A stretch of DNA of 64,000 bases. It comes from Nannochloropsis salina CCMP1776. Its lineage: Eukaryota > Sar > Eustigmatophyceae > Eustigmatales > Monodopsidaceae. The stretch spans positions 356,007 to 420,006 of the forward strand of contig SDOX01000009.1 of the NCBI GenBank assembly GCA_004565275.1, given 5' to 3'. Positions 11,524 to 21,637 of this stretch are shown in pieces (position 1 is the first letter of the stretch; each line of letters begins with the position of its first letter). Under the pieces are notes generated by a model, which saw nothing but the letters and a program-made list of their open reading frames with translations, searched no databases and was not told the origin of the DNA. Position numbers and translations under genes: made by a program.

Positions 11524-11925
11524 CTCGACTGATGGTAAGCGAGAACCTACAGTGGCCTTCCTCCTCAGACGCGGCAACCTGCAATTGGATAATGACAATG
11601 ATAGGCAGTCCCATTAAGAGATGGATTTTAATTATCAACGCAGACAATTAAGTATGATATGATTACTTGAGTGAAGAAGTGGTACGCGAGAAATTTAGCA
11701 CATACACACGAAGAAAGACTTGTCTGGCAGAAGATTAAGCGCTCGCCGTCCAGTGACGCTCTGATCACCCTTCCAAACTGCGGCCCATGTCTTGGCCTAT
11801 CGAGGAGATGTCTCGTCAGACGCACCGCCTGACTGCGAAGTGAAAGCAATCCCAGCTTCAAAATTTCGACTGATTGATTTAAGTGCTTTAGTGACACGTG
11901 CTTCTACAATTATTACTATCATAGA
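11524..11925. other. Intergenic region upstream of eIF3m
   Basis: About 400 bases between the 5' end of eIF3m and the 3' end of the PIG-L gene, both on the minus strand. A minus-strand frame at 11628-11897 has no family resemblance. A short 5' exon of eIF3m could lie here. Confidence 0.4.
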
Positions 11926-13068
11926 TTATAGGTTCCACTCTTCATTAATCGCATGATCGCTGTCAACATGGCGTCCCTGACCCACCTCCCACAAAGTATT
12001 CACATACGTATAGCGGGAAAATATCACAAACAAGCGGCGATACCATACAAATTGGCTGGCATGTGCCATCATCGCCTGATACGTCAAGACTGGCCTGTCG
12101 TTCAGACATAGCACAAACCTATTGTTGCCTGATAGACTGTGACGCCATCCTCCTGCAGATAGGTCCTTTCGATTGCAGTTCACATATATCCACAACCACA
12201 TTGACGTTGCGATACAAAAAAGGATATCCAGAGGGCCAATAAACTTTCTAAACATATTTGTTGATTCCAATTTCCAAACCTTAACGCCGCGCGGCATCAC
12301 GAATTCTTTACTTTGAGGTCCGACGAGAAAGTCGACCGCCCGTGACAGTGCCACATGATTTGGATGACCCGAGACTCCGCTGTCATCAAACGTCACAACC
12401 TGTGTCAAACAGAGAAACATGTGAGCATGGTGTGCTTGTCATCACAGACAAAGTCTGTTCCATATGTACCTCTTGTACATCATTGCGTTTCACCGCGTCG
12501 AGGATAACAGGGCAAAGAGATGCTTCCGGCCACGCATTGGTCGGACTATCCTGTACTACAGATAAATTGTAAATAAACCGAGATTTGTTATATAATTTTG
12601 AGAAAGGATCAAATCCTGGAGAGCGATCGCATTACACTCTTGCCTGTATGTCTTCTCTGTCAATAATGGTCAGCCGGCGTGCAGGAACTCCAAGCAGACG
12701 GCACGCCTCTCGAAGTTCTCCAGAACGCACGGGACCTTGACCATAAAAATTGCCTATGATACATCCAATAGGTGAGCATATGCATGTCGTCCTGGGCTGC
12801 AAGAAATGAAAGGAGCCTCATGCCCTTCTCTTATTCCTTGGTGGTAGCACCTTCCAGGCTTACCAGTTGAGAGGCATAACAAGGATGTGCTCCAGCCGAG
12901 ACGGCGGTAGTGAGAAATTGTTGGAGAGAAGAACATGGTTTCATCGTCGGGATGGGCGACGACAAGGAGAACACGCTGCCCTAGTGAGTGGATACCTTCC
13001 TGTAACTTGGCAGGCTGCTTCGAACCCTTTGTGGGGTCACCGCGAGATCGAGAATTCCTTCTTTGCAT
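11926..13068 (-). CDS. PIGL: N-acetylglucosaminyl-phosphatidylinositol de-N-acetylase (PIG-L family)
   Basis: Second step of GPI-anchor synthesis on the cytosolic face of the ER: removal of acetyl from GlcNAc-PI. Exons 13068-12864, 12753-12644, 12550-12470, 12399-11926; about 289 residues. Motifs: VVAHPDDETMFFSP (the AHPDDE zinc/catalytic motif), LLCLSTGNFYGQG, RSGELREACRLLGVP, VVTFDDSGVSGHPNHVAL (second metal-binding motif, HxxH) and WYRRLFVIFSRYTYVNTL at the C-terminus, colinear with animal PIG-L. Intron 2 begins with GC, not GT (cag|gcaaga at 12643) and is needed to join EDIQ to DSPTNAW. Animal PIG-L starts with a membrane anchor; none is visible after the ATG at 13068, so an upstream exon in 13100-13350 is possible. 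Confidence 0.88.
12551..12643 (-). other. GC-AG intron in the PIG-L gene
   Basis: The donor reads cag|gcaaga and the acceptor gtagtacag. The phase-0 junction joins IIDREDIQ to DSPTNAWPEA, matching the family order. GC donors with an otherwise perfect consensus are the commonest non-canonical U2 introns. Confidence 0.75.
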
Positions 13069-13404
13069 CACGGCTTTAAGTGCTCTTTGTCGCGTGCTCA
13101 CCTAGATATTTGTCGGAAATACGGACGGTGAGAGCGACTTTAGAAGAGGTATTCAAACTTGGAAAGAGGGCAACAGTAAGCAAGTGCGGAGTGACCGTTG
13201 CTAAAGTAGCCATCTCATCTGCGTGAAGCAACACTAGTTTGGACCAATGCATATTGAGTCGGTATGCCCGACAGATAGGCTGCGGGCTACCGCACATCTG
13301 ACAGCATAGATTAATTTGGCGTTCGCATACTGTACATACTATCATCAAGAGCTCATCTCACTTTTAAATGGACTTCGCCTTTTGTGTCATTGTGTGTAGA
13401 TTTC
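13069..13404. other. Intergenic region PIG-L / folate-biopterin transporter
   Basis: About 335 bases between two minus-strand genes. A minus-strand frame (13076-13348) ends at a sequence resembling a splice donor (ctag|gtgagc at about 13102) and might contain the missing N-terminal exon of the PIG-L gene; I could not find an in-frame partner acceptor with certainty. Confidence 0.35.
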
Positions 13405-15225
13405 TCATGTACCACTATCTACTTCAACTTTGTCGCCCTCATTTCCCAGCAGGGAAAGGAAAGGCAAGGATAAAAGGCTGCTCAGGTTGCATATAATGAT
13501 GAGCAAACCTAAATTTTCGAAATTGCGTTCGGTGACGCCAAGTGCAGAAGTCAAGAGAGCGCCTAGCTCGGTCCCGAGTGCTCCTGCGCCGTTAAAGACA
13601 CTCATTAACGTTGCGAATAAAGTGCCTTCGATGCCAGGGGGGCAAAGCCGCGCTGCCAGAACAAGAGTGGGCATGAAGGCGATTTGGCCGAGCACGGTAA
13701 GGACAACGCTATCGCCGAATGTGAATACCTCATCAGGAATGCCCAGACCCGCATTTAAATGATACACGAGAACAAGCTGTGTCAAACCTAACTATAGAAA
13801 AAGAGGGTGAAAGATAAGAACAGGAAAACAGAATTAGGGATCTCAAGCGCATCACGGCTTGTAAATGTCGTTTACAAGAGGTAAAAGAGACTGTTGACTT
13901 AACGCAGGCTGTCAAGAAGTTCTGCATCCCCAAAACACATACTCTTGACAAGAAGGGGGGCAATGAGACAGTAGTCAATTTGTCGCTCCCAACATATCCT
14001 GCCCGTCAACACGAACCGGAACCGAAGCAAGCGTCGTCCAGAGCAGAACTTTGGAAATAGGCACCTCCCGGAGGTAGCGCTGGTACAGCCAGACTCCAGC
14101 TAGAGAGGCGATGCTGGTGCCCAGACGCACGCGGCCTAGGAACTCGGGTCCCATGCCAAGCTCACCGGTTAAAAAGTAGAAAAATGCGGAGTCGCTTGAA
14201 GGGCTTCCTTGCCACAGTACCAGGAAAAAGAGAGGCAAGTAGACGGACTTCTGGGAGACAGCAGACCACAGCGCAGCAACTTGGTCCCTCGCCCTGTCCC
14301 ATGAGTGCGAGTAGTCCACTGTGACGCGTCTTTCCTGGATGCCCATGGAAATAAGCGTTACCAGGAGCGGCAAGATGGCAGTGATCCCGAAAACTGCCCG
14401 TGTGCCAAGATGCTCGAGCAGAAATCCCGAGAAATAGGCGCTGACGATGCCTCCCACGGCAGAGCTTCCCCAGCACAAAGACTGCAATCCTCCGGCAAGC
14501 TTGAGGTTGCCTGCGGGACTGTCCGTACGAATTTTCTCAACTACAATTGAGTCAGCCACAACGTCACTGACCGCCACGGACAAAGAGCCGAACGTACATG
14601 CTAACGTCGCCGCAGCCACAGAGTCAACCAGCCCAGGAAATGCCAGGACGAAGTATGACACCGCTCCTAGTAAGCCGGAGATGGCGAGATAAGAGCGCCG
14701 TCGATAACCGCCCAAGGGAAACCCGTCAGAGAGAAAGCCGTATAAAGGCTTCAGGAGCCATGGGGCCGTAAAAATTCCCATTAGGGCCGCTGACTGGGCC
14801 GGAGAGAGATGGAGATCGTCCTTCAGATAAAATGTTGTAGCAAGGCGAGCCAAGCCAATGGCACCCTGCACGAAATACACCACCAAAATTGCTGTCACGT
14901 CTGGGGATGGCTCCACGCCCAAAAAAAGATTATTTCGTATAGCCTGGTTCCACTTGAGTCCAGTGGACGGGGTATTTGATGCATCCTCCCCCTGAAGTAA
15001 CATGCTCGTCCCCGCGACTCGTTTCTTGTGAAAGGCATTCTTCCATGACAATCGCACCACCCTGGTTGCGCAGCAAGAGCGAAAACAGACATATCGGTTC
15101 CGAAAACTGACCGCAGGAGACGAAGGTCGAAATCCCGTAACGTACGGAAGTAGTAGAAAGAATGCAAGATAAACCATGACTCTCCTAGTGTCCTGTGGTC
15201 TTGTTAAAATAAACGGCTCCTTCAT
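13405..15225 (-). CDS. Folate/biopterin transporter (FBT, MFS superfamily), probably plastid envelope
   Basis: A twelve-helix transporter of the BT1/FBT family, which moves folates or pterins and in plants sits in the chloroplast envelope. Exons 15225-14017 and 13791-13405, about 531 residues; the junction restores [13 protein letters not shown]. Motifs: [13 protein letters not shown] and GYRRRSYL after helix 2 (MFS signature), [28 protein letters not shown] and [20 protein letters not shown]. The longer open frame begins at a GTG (15288), so the start is put at ATG 15225 (MKEPF). A hydrophobic leader [16 protein letters not shown] is followed by Phe at the predicted cleavage point (TG-FRPS) and a Ser/Arg-rich stretch, which looks like a heterokont bipartite plastid presequence. 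The transported compound is inferred from family only. Confidence 0.88.
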
Positions 15226-16489
15226 CGCTGGTCGTTTGTAGGAATGGGTCAGGTACACTGATATCTTTACAAACAACGACACCGCCACCTATGTGGTTAA
15301 GATGCACAAGGAAGAAATAGCCCAAGTCACTAGGCTACCAGTCGCGGTTGAAATAAACTTAAATTTGTGGTCCGGTGCAGGTGACGCATGCGTAGGTTTG
15401 CGCAAGCTAGAAGCGTGTGTATGGTCATAACGCGCATCCTCTCCTCGATCTTCGGTCATTTTCATAAAAAGCAGCGGATGAACCGGTCCAGGATACTTTT
15501 CATGTCGCAGCTTCCTCTTAGGGGCTACGTCATCAGCCCGTGCTGTTGCACGGACCATTCACGGGGGACATGCCTTTGGTGCGCGCACGTCCAGAAAGCA
15601 ACAAATACATACTGCACGAGAAAACAATTAAAAATGATTGACATCTTCGAATCCAGGGCCGGTAGACCCCACGTCCTTTTTCCCAGCGCACTTTCTGCCT
15701 CTCCCTCTCGCTTACGCTTACACGGGCGAGGCGACGGAGAGCTATGCATGGTACGGGGCTGGGTTTGCACAAAAACCACATCAATGCCAGTCTTTTCGCT
15801 CAAAATTCTCAGGAGAACGTTCTCATCACTGATCGATGAGGATAAATGCTATTATGTCGGCATACAAGCCTGAACAGCTTGCGTGCTCTCTCTGTAACTC
15901 TGGTGGACCTCGGGCGCCAGATGAGGCTGACTGAAGCCTTCGTCATTCTCGACATTCGTACATTCCCATTCTTACTTTTATCATGCCTGTTTCACACGCA
16001 ACGCTTTTCATGTGTTTGAGGTGCTCCGTGTTTCGTACTGGGTGCCTTGTGGGGGTAAGGTAGAGCCCGATGGTGAATAAATCTTTCCAGGAAATGGCTG
16101 GCTAGCCCGTGGCTGACGGGCGAGCTGGCTCTTGTGAGAGATCTTGGTGGCTCCCGCTCCACTCGTGGCTTGTAGACACGACTTTTACGTCGGCCATGTC
16201 TTTCCGCGCGCCTTTTGACGATTCAGGTTGAACCACACTCGCAAGCATGTGGTGTCTCTCATGAGGGTGCTAACTGAAATGCGCTCACGTTCTGAAATGG
16301 AATACTTGGCTCGTGCGTGCGGTAAATTACACTCGTCGGCTTTGTTCTTGTTCCTTTGCTGTACAACTCACTGTTATTTAATCATTGCACATAGCAAAAA
16401 GTCGCAAACTTCTTCCTAACTATTTCTTCATGTCTTATATTGCAGGCCGACGCGCTTCTAGCCGCCACTCCGTCTCCTTCACGTCGAAG
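15226..16489. other. Divergent intergenic region, transporter / ADP-ATP carrier
   Basis: About 1.26 kb. Overlapping frames on both strands at 15388-15873 look like chance. A donor-like gtaaggtag at about 16055 and a clean acceptor attgcag at 16446 suggest a 5'-leader intron of the carrier gene. No repeat or RNA gene seen. Confidence 0.45.
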
Positions 16490-17452
16490 ATGCACACTCC
16501 TATCAGCAATGTTCATGCCAAGATGATGGCCCTGTCTGAGAAGAAGGCCAAAACTTGGAATGATGTTCTCATTGATTGGATGGCAGGCGGAATCGCAGCT
16601 GGTGTCTCTAAAACGGCGGTGGCTCCTATCGAACGTGTCAAGCTCTTGCTGCAGACACAAGATGCCAACCCCAAGATTGCCTCCGGGGAGGTGGCCCGCT
16701 ATTCGGGCGTGGTGAACGTGTTGGTGCGCGTGTCAAAAGAACAGGGCGTCAGTGCCCTGTGGCGCGGAAATGCGGCAAACGTCTTGCGTTATTTTCCTAC
16801 CCAGGCGTTCAACTTCGCGTTCAAGGATACCTTTAAGGCCATGTTCCCCAAGTACGACCCACAGACTCAGTTTTGGGCTTTCTTTGGCTCAAACATGGCA
16901 GCGGGCGGTCTTGCCGGTGCAGCTTCCCTGCTGATCGTCTACCCCCTTGATTTTGCACGAACTCGTCTCGCAGCGGATCTCGGTAAAGATGGCGCCCGCG
17001 AGTTCAACGGCTTGTTGGATTGCCTGGGGAAGGTCGCCAAGGCGAGCGGGCCTCTCGCCCTCTACCAAGGATTCGGTGTGTCCGTGCAGGGCATCATTGT
17101 CTACCGCGGGGCTTACTTCGGACTCTATGATACTGCCAAGGGCGCGCTCTTCAAGGACGAGAAGAACGCTGGCATCCTCTACCGGTGGGCAATTGCGCAG
17201 GCTGTGACGGCGGCGGCGGGTATCGTCTCGTATCCTCTCGATACTATTCGCCGCCGCCTCATGATGCAGGCCGGCGGAAAAAAACTGTACGATGGAACAC
17301 TTGACTGCGTGAATAAGATCATTAAAAATGAGGGACCCAAGGCGTTCTTTAAGGGTGCCTGGTCTAACGTGCTGCGCGGGGCAGGCGGAGCTCTTGTCCT
17401 GGTCTTCTACGACGAGATCAAGAAGGCTCTCGGTGGCAAGTCATTTGATTAA
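16490..17452 (+). CDS. Mitochondrial ADP/ATP carrier (adenine nucleotide translocase)
   Basis: Exchanges matrix ATP for cytosolic ADP across the inner mitochondrial membrane. About 320 residues in one exon, typical length. Three mitochondrial-carrier repeats are clear, with signatures [22 protein letters not shown] and [12 protein letters not shown]. The last contains RRRLMM, a one-residue variant of the RRRMMM hallmark of ADP/ATP carriers. Also [25 protein letters not shown], which is highly conserved in this subfamily (shown here in part). The ATG at 16490 (MHTPISNVH) is chosen; the in-frame codons upstream follow an acceptor at 16446 and may be leader. Confidence 0.95.
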   Translation: MHTPISNVHAKMMALSEKKAKTWNDVLIDWMAGGIAAGVSKTAVAPIERVKLLLQTQDANPKIASGEVARYSGVVNVLVRVSKEQGVSALWRGNAANVLRYFPTQAFNFAFKDTFKAMFPKYDPQTQFWAFFGSNMAAGGLAGAASLLIVYPLDFARTRLAADLGKDGAREFNGLLDCLGKVAKASGPLALYQGFGVSVQGIIVYRGAYFGLYDTAKGALFKDEKNAGILYRWAIAQAVTAAAGIVSYPLDTIRRRLMMQAGGKKLYDGTLDCVNKIIKNEGPKAFFKGAWSNVLRGAGGALVLVFYDEIKKALGGKSFD

Positions 17453-18517
17453 GGCACATCCGTGGGAAGGGGCATTAGTCTGTAATAGGCGATGTTGATG
17501 TCTTTCTGCTTCTCGACCTCTGGTTTGTCGACTACAGCATGTTCGCCTTAGAGAAACAGAAATCCTTTCTGGTACCGACTGCACCAGTGTATCTCTTTTG
17601 TTTCAAATAGAGGCGAAATGCAGAGCGATTGGACAATTGAGTTGAGACGAAATGCAGGAAACTACATACAAACTATTGCACGCATGTCATCTTACTATCA
17701 CATAACTTAAAAACGCCGATGGAAAATGATTTTTGGACAGCAGAATTTGATGTGGACTGACGGCGTGATACTTTTGTGAACTCTGCAGTGTCTGTACACG
17801 TTTGAGTGAGCGGGCGATGAGAAAGTGGTAGTCGTCTCATATTTTCATTTTGTCTTCTTGTGTTCCTCAATTCTTGGGATAGTCCAACTCGTAGGAGAAA
17901 AGGTCCGGAACGAAAGCTGGAATGCATGTTAATTTAAGGACAAAACTCAGTAGTGGTGGAGCGTCAAACAAGGCAGAAGCAAGAGTAAGGAAACAACGAA
18001 GGAACGATTCGTCTTTGTCTGTTTTAATGGTTTATGTCCCACTGTGCGAAATCGTCCCAAACAGAGAAGCTTCACGTGACGGATTGGACCCAGTGATCAA
18101 TAACCCGGCAAACTCCGCAGGACCACGCATCAACGATCGCAACAAGAAATTGCCAGGTCACTTTTCTGGACGAGGACGGGCTGTCTCAAATTCGATGATA
18201 AAATATGGGTCGCAGATCACTGTCACAGAACGGGAGGAAGGCTGACAATTACGTACTAAAGTGCAAAGCCATGTTGTGAAACGAGAGACGGGAGGTTAGG
18301 CGTTTGTCTGCTGAATCGATTCGTCCTCTTTTGTGTGCGTTTGTACAGTCATATCCCACGGTAATGCATTGTCTCATCTCATATCTCTCTGCGCTAGGTC
18401 TTGAGGAGGGATTGCGCCAGCCCGCCCCCTGTTGCTGGCACCCGCTCTCCATCATATCTGACCTTGTGTCGCCATTGCGTCATAAATTAAAAACCGATGT
18501 ACGCGGGATTGTCAACC
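17453..18517. other. Intergenic region, ADP-ATP carrier / PsbP-like
   Basis: About 1.06 kb between two plus-strand genes: the 3' end of the carrier and the promoter of the PsbP-like gene. A plus-strand frame at 17922-18245 shows no family resemblance. Confidence 0.45.
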
Positions 18518-19495
18518 ATGCCAATGCATTCAAGACTATGCTGGAGGCTCGTCACAATGCTGGCCCTGGGTATACTAGCAACTTTTCCCACCCATTCAAA
18601 AGCTTACACACTTGCCAATCTCAGTCGACTGCCAGCTCACATGAAGCGTGGAGCCTTTCTGCCCCGGCGACCTCTCGTGGACAGGGATCTCAGTCGGTCT
18701 CAAGTGCTCTCAGGAGGGATTTCGGCCATATCTGGATCTTTCTTGGTATGTTTGGGGGCTTCTTTTCTTCAAATTAAGCCTGTTATCGCTGCCGATGAAG
18801 GGATCGGAGACCAGGGCTCTCCCACGTTCGTCACCTGCGCCTCTTCGAGCGGGATCTTTCGGTTCTTGTACCCAGAGACCTGGACATCTGCGCCTAAACT
18901 TCTTCAGACGCATCAAGAGGAGGTGAGACTGTCCTGAAAATATTCGAGAACAGAGACGGCAAATGTTTCTACTTTACATTGACATTCAACTTCTCTCACA
19001 GGTAACTCTTAAAGGCAAAAATGTCCGGGGATTTTCTGCTGGCGTTGCGGTAAGCGATATAGCCTGCATTTATGGACATATAGGGCCTTAGAGAGATCGC
19101 TGAGACGGATGAGCGACGAAGTGAATTTAAGCACACGGCACCGGTTCTTCTCCGCACGCATCACATTACAGGTTGATCCGGTCCGCATCGAGAGCATCCA
19201 ACAAAGCGGCAGCCCCAGTGAAGTTGGAGCTCGCATTGTCGCCTTGGAAGGCAAAAAGGAAGGGGTCTCAAAGGTGGAGCTGTTGGGCAGCGCCCAGGAA
19301 GGAGACTTTTACACATTTGATTATAAGGTAGAGTCTACGCGAGGTCGCAACCGATTCCTTGCCAGGGCTATAGTTGCTGACAAGAAGCTGATAGTTTTTA
19401 CAATTCAGATTCCAATTGATGCTTACGAGGCCAATGAGGCGACCATTTCGCGGATGCTTCAATCACTGCAGGTCAACGAGACGAACGGAAAATGA
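18518..19495 (+). CDS. PsbP-family protein of the thylakoid lumen
   Basis: PsbP and PsbP-like proteins act with photosystem II or in its assembly. Exons 18518-18922, 19002-19049, 19172-19495, about 258 residues. The start ATG at 18518 (accATGcc) gives a signal-peptide-like leader (LVTMLALGILATFPTHSKA), a basic stretch, then a second hydrophobic segment ending in VIAAD, an AxA-type lumen cleavage context, so import across the plastid membranes and then the thylakoid is predicted. The PsbP domain follows: FRFLYPETW, a VRGFSAGVAVDPVRIESI junction across exons 2/3, SPSEVGARIV and YDYKVES-like FDYKVESTRGRNRFLARA. An alternative ATG lies at 18497. Whether this is PsbP itself or a PPL/PPD paralogue cannot be decided by eye; the divergent N-terminus favours a paralogue. 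Confidence 0.85.
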
Positions 19496-19705
19496 AAAGA
19501 GCCGCATCCTGATCTCTGGTCCTCCGCAGAATTTCCCTGCCATTCTCAAAGCATAAGAAAACGTTAATCGCAGGATTGCCCTTGCGAATCGGAAGAACAA
19601 GTTGGCCGAACGATACATTTATTTCGATACTGTATTTCTAATCTGCACTTGGTCTCTTTCTTTCATGCTGTGCGTGCAAAGCTTACTGAAGTTCTTTGTC
19701 GAAGG

Positions 19706-20549
19706 TCATGATGACGAAGCAACAGACATAGAGTTAGGTGTATCAGTAAACTTTCGCCACAATTGGTAACTTCCCGTGACGGCCATGAATGCGTTGACGC
19801 TGAAAAGGTTGTAATTCACTGGTGTGATAACGAAGCTGTAGCGCGACCAGATGATGCCCGTGGCTGTCACCGCTAGCAGAGCAAGTACGCATACGTGGTT
19901 CGAGCCAGAAGAGAGATATGTTATTTGAGAGACAATCGTGTTTCATAATTCCAGGGGGGGGGAAAGTTACATATGAAATTGAGGTTGAAATTCGCAAACC
20001 TTACCGAGTTGTTGAGGCACAGAAATCAGCTCTGCTGGTCGATTAAAGTCAGCGATATTTGCCAATGAGATTCCCCACTTGAAAGAAGGTGCCCAAAAGT
20101 GGACTACAGTGCGTATGTTGTGAAGGGCGGTGAGACCAGTCAGAAGGAGAGAAGCCCTATCCATTTAATCTGCGACGCGGTTCAGCTACTTAGAATAATG
20201 GTATGTGCGCCGTGGCTTTGAAAGTATCATTTCTTGCACTACCTGGCCACCATGGTTTTTAAAGGAAATACTGCTAGAGGGTTTTGATAGATGACCACAA
20301 TAACTACGGAGCACACACGCAATTTGTAAGCTCTCATAACGCTTGTACCCTCTACATTCCCTGCAACTTGGATGGATCGTACATCTTAACGAAAGTCAGG
20401 ATACGGAGAAAACGAAGGACACGCTGACAACACTCACTAGTGAACGGTCCAGCAGGGTGATCGAGCACAGCCTTGACCCGCGGATTGTTTTTAATAAACC
20501 CTACCGCCAGCAATCGGGCTTTGAGCGCTGCTACTACGCCTAAAGCCAT
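19706..20549 (-). CDS. MPC2: Mitochondrial pyruvate carrier subunit 2 (MPC2)
   Basis: Partner of MPC1 in pyruvate import across the inner mitochondrial membrane. Three short exons, 20549-20438, 20103-20005 and 19872-19706, encode about 125 residues, the usual size. Joined motifs run in family order: HPAGPFTIHFWAPSFKWG (exons 1/2), ISLANIADFNRPAELIS, VPQQLAVTATGIIWSRYS (exons 2/3) and FVITPVNYNLFSVNAFMA. All three junctions use GT-AG and keep frame. The ATG at 20549 is in a good context (ttccATGG). Each exon is short, so the gene is easy to overlook in open-frame scans. It is convergent with the PsbP-like gene, with about 210 bases between stops. Confidence 0.92.
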
Positions 20550-20990
20550 GGAAAAATTGCAATGTATATAGCCAACGCTCGCCTTCGTAAACGGGAACCT
20601 GTTCAAGGAAGCACTGCGCCGCGAGGGACGTGTCATTTACGGAGTGTGTTTCATGTAGCAGTTTGCGTTAGAATGAGTTAGCGTTCGTCATGCAATGATG
20701 GCATGTACAATAAATCAGGACATACGTGCGGTCAGTGGGTGGGCCCGTCAGGCTGTAGACGCATCTAAGTGGACCTGCTTGTCGCAATGGCAGGCCTCGC
20801 GCTCCTCGCCGCCTCTCCCGGACGCGAGCTCTCTCCAGGCACACACAAATCGTCAAGGAGACGACAATGAGCCTCCGCGAAGAAGAATGTCTCGAGTGAG
20901 CCAGAGCCCAGTGAGTTTGAAGACCGAGCGTGTCTCTCCAAGCATCGACCCGCATGCCCCTCAATCCACCCGATCATCGAGTTCGACTTT
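20550..20990. other. Intergenic region upstream of MPC2
   Basis: About 440 bases 5' of MPC2. Overlapping frames on both strands are not recognisable. Likely promoter and 5' leader of MPC2. Confidence 0.4.
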
Positions 20991-21394
20991 TCACTTTAAC
21001 CTCCTCTGATGGCAAGGTACCACGAAGAGAAGACAAATCTTCATTGAGGAGTGAGGTACACTGTTCACTGCGTTGTTCCTCTTTATTATCAGAAGTCTCA
21101 CTCTATCGGGCCAACATGAAGCACCGGTCGGATCTACCATATCTGATCCTTGGCCAAGAAAAGCCTTGAATTTTAGGTACGCTGCTAATTGCGCGATGGT
21201 CATAACTTTCGAAAGCTCTTCAAAGTTTGCAGGCAGCTTGTATCGCAAGTGTCGGATCTCATTGGTATCATCTGAGGCGACGACTTTGCTATCAAGCTTT
21301 ATGCCAGACGAATATCCCGAGAAGCTTTTGACAACATTTGTTGCTGCTTTGCAATGGCGTAGACACCAACGCTGTTGGCATTGCTAACGTCCAT
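20991..21394 (-). CDS. Possible small gene of unknown function
   Basis: I do not recognise this. Two minus-strand frames look coding-like. From an ATG at 21394 one reads MDVSNANSVGVYAIAKQQQM and stops after 31 codons; a second frame, open from about 21383 to 20991, contains KLPANFEELSKVMTIAQLAA followed by YLKFKAFLGQGSD. The second part is amphipathic and reads like real protein, and a donor-like gataga|gtgaga at about 21105 could end it. The frames would need an intron between them that I could not place. It lies between MPC2 and the ABC transporter, all on the minus strand. It might be a real two-exon gene for a short protein or chance. Confidence 0.3.
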
Positions 21395-21637
21395 GCCTCG
21401 AGAAAAGCTCTCAAAGTACTGTCAACTTGCCTTACTTGTTATCGATAATCTAAGCTCTCTATGCGACTCATGGTCCACAGGTAGTCAAGGATATCCTGAG
21501 TTAGCTCGAAGAAATTTGTGTTGATATTGTGTGCTTTAAAGAGAAAGCAAAATTTCTTTTTCTTATTGTAGTCAAGGAGTCTACTTGGTTGCATTAAGCC
21601 CACTGTTAAAGGCATTACAAGGCACGTATGGCTCCCT

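Noticed and set aside
15388-15873. 161-residue plus-strand frame in the transporter/carrier intergenic region
   Set aside because: Composition is biased and no motif was found; an equally long antisense frame overlaps it.
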